The notes under the pieces were generated by a model. That model was not told where the DNA came from, did not search any database, and saw only the letters and a list, made by a program, of their open reading frames with translations. A stretch of DNA of 64,000 nt from Cuneatibacter sp. NSJ-177 (GTDB lineage Bacteria > Bacillota > Clostridia > Lachnospirales > Lachnospiraceae). The stretch is taken from assembly GCF_022867805.1 (NCBI RefSeq), contig NZ_JALIFO010000001.1:124001-188000 (forward strand). The letters are read 5' to 3'. Position numbers and translations under genes: made by a program. This document shows, piece by piece, positions 61,021-64,000 of this stretch. Positions within the stretch are counted from its first letter, which is position 1. Every line of letters starts with the position of its first letter.

Positions 61021-62592
61021 ATGAGAGCAATCATGGTCATGTTCGACACATTGAACCGCCGGATGCTGTCTCCGTATGGCTGCGATTGGGTGAAAACCCC
61101 GAACTTTGACCGGCTGGCGGAACGAACCGTAACTTTTCAGCAGAGCTACGCGGGAAGTCTTCCCTGCATGCCGGCACGCCGGGAGCTGCACACGGGCCGT
61201 CTGAATTTTTTGCATCGCAGCTGGGGACCCCTGGAACCTTTTGATGACTCCATGCCGGAGCTCCTAAAAAAGAACGGCGTTTATACCCACCTGATCAGCG
61301 ACCACTACCATTACTGGGAGGACGGCGGGGCCACGTATCACACCCGCTATAACAGCTGGGAGATCATCCGCGGCCAGGAGGGGGATGCCTGGAAGGGCCA
61401 GGTGAGGGATCCGGAAATCCCGGAGTGTGTCAGCCGGAAACCGGGAGCCCTCTGGAGAAACGACTGGGTGAACCGGGGATATCTGAAATCGGAGACTGAT
61501 ATGCCCCAGTACCGTACCTTCGAGAGCGGCAAGGAGTTTATCCGCCGGAATCTGACCGAGGACAAGTGGTTTTTGCAGATCGAGACCTTCGACCCCCACG
61601 AGCCCTATTTCACGCAGCAGCATTATAAGAGCCTATACCCCCATGATTATCATGGCAGGCATTTTGACTGGCCGCCTTATATGCCGGTAACTGAGAGTGA
61701 AGAAGAGGTGGAGCATGTCCGCTATGAATATGCGGCGCTCTTGACCATGTGCGACCACTATCTGGGGGAAATTTTGAATCTGATGGACGAGTTTGACATG
61801 TGGAAAGATACCATGCTGATCGTCAACACGGATCATGGCTACCTGCTTTCAGAGCATGATTGGTGGGGCAAATGTACAGCGCCTTTTTATGACGAAGTGG
61901 CCCACACGCCGCTTTTCATCTGGGATCCCCGCTGCGGGTGCAAGGGGGAAGAGCGGGAGGCATTGGTGCAGACCATCGACATGGCGCCGACGATCCTGGA
62001 TTTCTTTGGGCTCCCGATTCCTGAGGACATGCAGGGTTTCCCGCTGCGTGACACCATTGCTTCGGACCGCCCGGTCAGGGAAGCGGGGCTTTTCGGTATC
62101 TTTGGCGGGCAGGTCAATATCACCGACGGCCGCTATGTGTACATGCGGGCCCCCAACGAAGAGTTCGACGGCAACCCCTACGCGGGCCAAAACCTTTATA
62201 ATTATACGCTGATGCCCACCCACATCCGGGGGCCGTTCTCGTTGGAGGAACTGAAAACCGCCACGATGTCGGAACCTCTTCCTTTTACCAAGGGAGCGCC
62301 GGTGATGAAGATTTCTGGAGAGATTGTGCTGTCCCGGACGCCGGAGAATCAAAAACCCATGGTACATTACCGGACCGAGCTGTTTGATTTGGAGAAAGAT
62401 CCTTGTCAGAAGTGTCCCATCGAAGATCCGGATACGGAAGAACGCCTGATCCGGGAAATGGTACGGCTGATGGAGGAGAACGATGCGCCCGGCGAACAGT
62501 ACAGCCGCCTGGGGTTGGAACAGTACCGGCGAAAAGATGTGGCTCCGGAGACGGAAATCAGACGATGGATCAAGAATGGCAGCCGGAAATAA
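61021..62592 (+). CDS. Cys-type sulfatase (alkaline phosphatase superfamily), cytosolic
   Basis: The 523-residue sulfatase has the metal-binding start IMVMFDTLNRRMLSPYG with Asp9. The sulfatase signature SLPCMPARRELHTGR places Cys49 in the CxPxR motif, the residue that is converted to formylglycine. NTDHGYLLSEHDWWGK carries further metal ligands. There is no signal peptide. The ATG at 61021 has GAGGAGG upstream; an in-frame upstream start at 60994 lies inside the operator. Because it is cytosolic and sits upstream of tctC/tctB, it probably removes sulfate from a compound imported by that transporter. No maturase gene is seen in the window. Confidence 0.88.
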   Translation: MRAIMVMFDTLNRRMLSPYGCDWVKTPNFDRLAERTVTFQQSYAGSLPCMPARRELHTGRLNFLHRSWGPLEPFDDSMPELLKKNGVYTHLISDHYHYWEDGGATYHTRYNSWEIIRGQEGDAWKGQVRDPEIPECVSRKPGALWRNDWVNRGYLKSETDMPQYRTFESGKEFIRRNLTEDKWFLQIETFDPHEPYFTQQHYKSLYPHDYHGRHFDWPPYMPVTESEEEVEHVRYEYAALLTMCDHYLGEILNLMDEFDMWKDTMLIVNTDHGYLLSEHDWWGKCTAPFYDEVAHTPLFIWDPRCGCKGEEREALVQTIDMAPTILDFFGLPIPEDMQGFPLRDTIASDRPVREAGLFGIFGGQVNITDGRYVYMRAPNEEFDGNPYAGQNLYNYTLMPTHIRGPFSLEELKTATMSEPLPFTKGAPVMKISGEIVLSRTPENQKPMVHYRTELFDLEKDPCQKCPIEDPDTEERLIREMVRLMEENDAPGEQYSRLGLEQYRRKDVAPETEIRRWIKNGSRK

Positions 62593-62635
62593 GACAAGAA
62601 AGTAAGCAGCAGACAACAAAAGGAGGAGAAAAAGT

Positions 62636-63592
62636 ATGAAGATGAGAAAACGGATGTTGGCGGCAGCGGCCGCCTGTGTGCTGGCGCTGGGACTAACAGG
62701 ATGTTCCTCCAAGGGAGCGTTTCCCTCGGAAAACATCAACATGATTGTGCCGTTTGGCAGTGGCGGCGGAACGGATCTTCTGGCGCGGGTGCTGGGGGAT
62801 GCGGCCAAGGAGGAGCTGGGGCAGCCGGTGGTAGTGACCAACGTTACCGGGGCCAGCGGAACTGTGGGGACCGCTCAGGCGGCGGAAGCGGATGCTGACG
62901 GCTATAATCTGATCTTTAACGCATCCGGACCCATGGTGCTCCAGCCTCATATGATGGAGGATCTCCGGTACGGCCTGGACAGCTTTCGGGCAGTGGCCGG
63001 GATCGCCAGCGAACCGACTTGTCTGGCGGTAAAAGCCGACTCCCCGTATCAGACTGTGGAGGACCTGGCGGCAGCCACCGGGACAGTGACGGCGGGCCAC
63101 ACGGGAGTCGGTACGCTCCATCACCTGTTTCAGGTTCAGTTTTTTGAGCAAGCGAAGCTTGACTATAAACTGGTGGGCTTTGAAGGCGGAGCTAAGCTGG
63201 TGACCGGCCTTTTGGGCGGTAATGTGGACGTGATCTCCACGGTGGTCAGCGAGATGTATTCCTACGTGGATTCCGGGGAAATCCGTATTCTGGCCGTGTC
63301 CAGCCCGGAACGGTCTCCCCTGTACCCGGATATCCCGACTTTGAAGGAAAAGGGATACGAGATTGAGATGTCTTTGGATTTCTTCCTGATGGCTCCCAAG
63401 GATACGCCGGACGACGTGATGAAGACCCTGGAAGAAAAGTTTGGAAAGGCAGCCCAGTCAGATGCGGTGACAAAATTCCTAGAGACCGGCCACATCGGAG
63501 CGGACTACCGCACGGGCAGCGAGATGGAGGCAAAACTAAAGAGCGATTCCGAGATGTTTGCGAAGATCATTCAGGATGCGGGATTGAAATAA
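62636..63592 (+). CDS. tripartite tricarboxylate transporter substrate-binding lipoprotein (TctC/Bug family)
   Basis: The 318-residue lipoprotein has a signal peptide with lipobox LTGC (Cys23). The mature part has INMIVPFGSGGGTDLLARVL and VTNVTGASGTVGTAQAAEAD, typical of TctC/Bug receptors, and later LLGGNVDVISTVVSEM and SPERSPLYPDIPTLKEKGYE. Such receptors bind carboxylated or sulfonated small molecules. AAAGGAGGAG precedes the ATG. It lies 43 nt after the sulfatase, with which it probably shares the ROK-regulated promoter. Confidence 0.95.
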   Translation: MKMRKRMLAAAAACVLALGLTGCSSKGAFPSENINMIVPFGSGGGTDLLARVLGDAAKEELGQPVVVTNVTGASGTVGTAQAAEADADGYNLIFNASGPMVLQPHMMEDLRYGLDSFRAVAGIASEPTCLAVKADSPYQTVEDLAAATGTVTAGHTGVGTLHHLFQVQFFEQAKLDYKLVGFEGGAKLVTGLLGGNVDVISTVVSEMYSYVDSGEIRILAVSSPERSPLYPDIPTLKEKGYEIEMSLDFFLMAPKDTPDDVMKTLEEKFGKAAQSDAVTKFLETGHIGADYRTGSEMEAKLKSDSEMFAKIIQDAGLK

Positions 63593-63616
63593 ACCGTTGG
63601 GAAAGGAGAAGCTTTC

Positions 63617-64000
63617 ATGCTGGGCTACAAGAAAAAAATGATTCCGACGGCCGTCATCATGGCGATCGATGCGGCGGTGTTTTTCTCCATCCCCAGCCAG
63701 GTGAAAATCTATGAGGAGGGTCTGGTCAACACCAGATTCCTCCCCTACCTGGTGACCATTTTGATTTTTATTTGCGGGATAGCGGATCTGATCAAAACCT
63801 TCCGGGAGCGGGATAAGGGAGAAGAGGAGAAAAACTATTTCAATAAAAAAGGAACGCTCCGTGTTCTGGCTGCTGTGGCGGCTCTCGCCGTCTGGCTGCT
63901 GCTGATGCCGGAGATCGGATTTGTGATTTCCACCGTACTGCTCTCCGCCTTCATTATGCTCCTGGCTGGAAACCGGAGCGCAGTGCAAATCTTGGTGCTA
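63617..64000 (+). CDS. TctB small membrane subunit, 3' end cut by window edge
   Basis: 128 codons are visible from the ATG at 63617 (GAAAGGAGAAG upstream) to the window edge, with no stop. Membrane helices are at residues 10-25 (TAVIMAIDAAVFFSIP), 42-60 (LPYLVTILIFICGIADLI) and two later ones (LAAVAALAVWLLLM, FVISTVLLSAFIMLL), with a charged cytosolic loop between. Size and position fit the four-helix TctB subunit of the tripartite tricarboxylate transporter. The large TctA subunit is expected beyond the edge. Confidence 0.85.
   Translation, partial: MLGYKKKMIPTAVIMAIDAAVFFSIPSQVKIYEEGLVNTRFLPYLVTILIFICGIADLIKTFRERDKGEEEKNYFNKKGTLRVLAAVAALAVWLLLMPEIGFVISTVLLSAFIMLLAGNRSAVQILVL

Noticed and set aside
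1-64000. tRNA, rRNA or riboswitch genes
   Set aside because: I saw no cloverleaf-like or rRNA-like sequence, and no leader with a riboswitch core that I could support.

Overview
The window comes from a monoderm Firmicute, most likely a gut-type Clostridia (Lachnospiraceae-like) with a moderately high G+C chromosome. The evidence is the hprK-murB-whiA housekeeping cluster, GGAGG-type ribosome sites throughout, agr-type LytTR and GHKL regulators, a FadR-type GntR regulator, a ROK regulator and a TctC lipoprotein. I see no rRNA, tRNA, CRISPR array, integrase or intact insertion sequence. The only mobile-element trace is the 3' stump of an Rpn/PD-(D/E)XK-type gene near 2.7-3.0 kb.

Layout. Positions 1-2.6 kb, minus strand: a MATE efflux pump followed by a truncated YtcJ-like amidohydrolase. 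3.2-10.3 kb: ftsH, uvrC, hprK, murB and whiA, with sigma-A promoters visible before ftsH and hprK. 10.4-13.1 kb: a LytTR response regulator and a 7TM GHKL histidine kinase that converge and overlap at their 3' ends. 13.4-48.1 kb: a complete contractile injection system (CIS) locus, all on the plus strand and mostly with overlapping or near-overlapping genes. 48.2-49.8 kb: speD-speE (spermidine synthesis). 49.8-55.4 kb: a DUF2156 protein, a sensor-fused MFS protein and a Cache-HAMP protein with a catalytically dead class III cyclase domain. 55.4-58.2 kb: a LysR regulator divergent from a split chromate transporter and a LURP-one-like gene. 58.4-59.5 kb: an lrgA/lrgB hybrid gene with a FadR-type regulator. 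59.6-64 kb: a ROK regulator, a cytosolic Cys-type sulfatase and the start of a tripartite tricarboxylate transporter (tctC, tctB).

The CIS locus is the main feature. Its order is: MalT-like STAND/BTAD activator; AAA+ ATPase 1; charged protein; sheath; tube; a CPxC chaperone-like ORF that appears to be fused to a DUF6760-like ORF by a programmed -1 frameshift; a second tube-like protein; a 1606-residue modular protein (possible tape measure); a LysM hub protein; a gp27-like hub; a gp5/VgrG-like spike; gp25; two baseplate J/gp6-like wedge proteins; a gpI-like protein; a protein with an FFDG-type N-terminus and an Ig-like end; a membrane pseudokinase-like protein; a membrane MORN-repeat protein with a TEAP stalk; an Afp16-like tail terminator; an unknown; AAA+ ATPase 2; a 788-residue cargo or effector candidate; a YbjN-like chaperone candidate; and a DUF4280 PAAR-like tip. 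No fibre gene is recognisable, while two single-pass membrane proteins with Thr/Pro-rich outer tails sit inside the operon. I infer a membrane-docked CIS in a Gram-positive cell rather than a freely released particle. No capsid, portal, terminase or integrase is present, so it is not a prophage.

Most interesting points: a textbook slippery heptamer with a 6-nt spacer and a stem that would make a lambda G/GT-like fusion in a CIS; the membrane module (pseudokinase plus MORN/TEAP protein); the repeat-built 1606-residue protein; paired paralogous AAA+ ATPases sharing the same altered N-terminal P-loop; the pseudocyclase; the lrgA-lrgB chimera; and well-defined operator palindromes for the GntR, ROK and LysR regulators.
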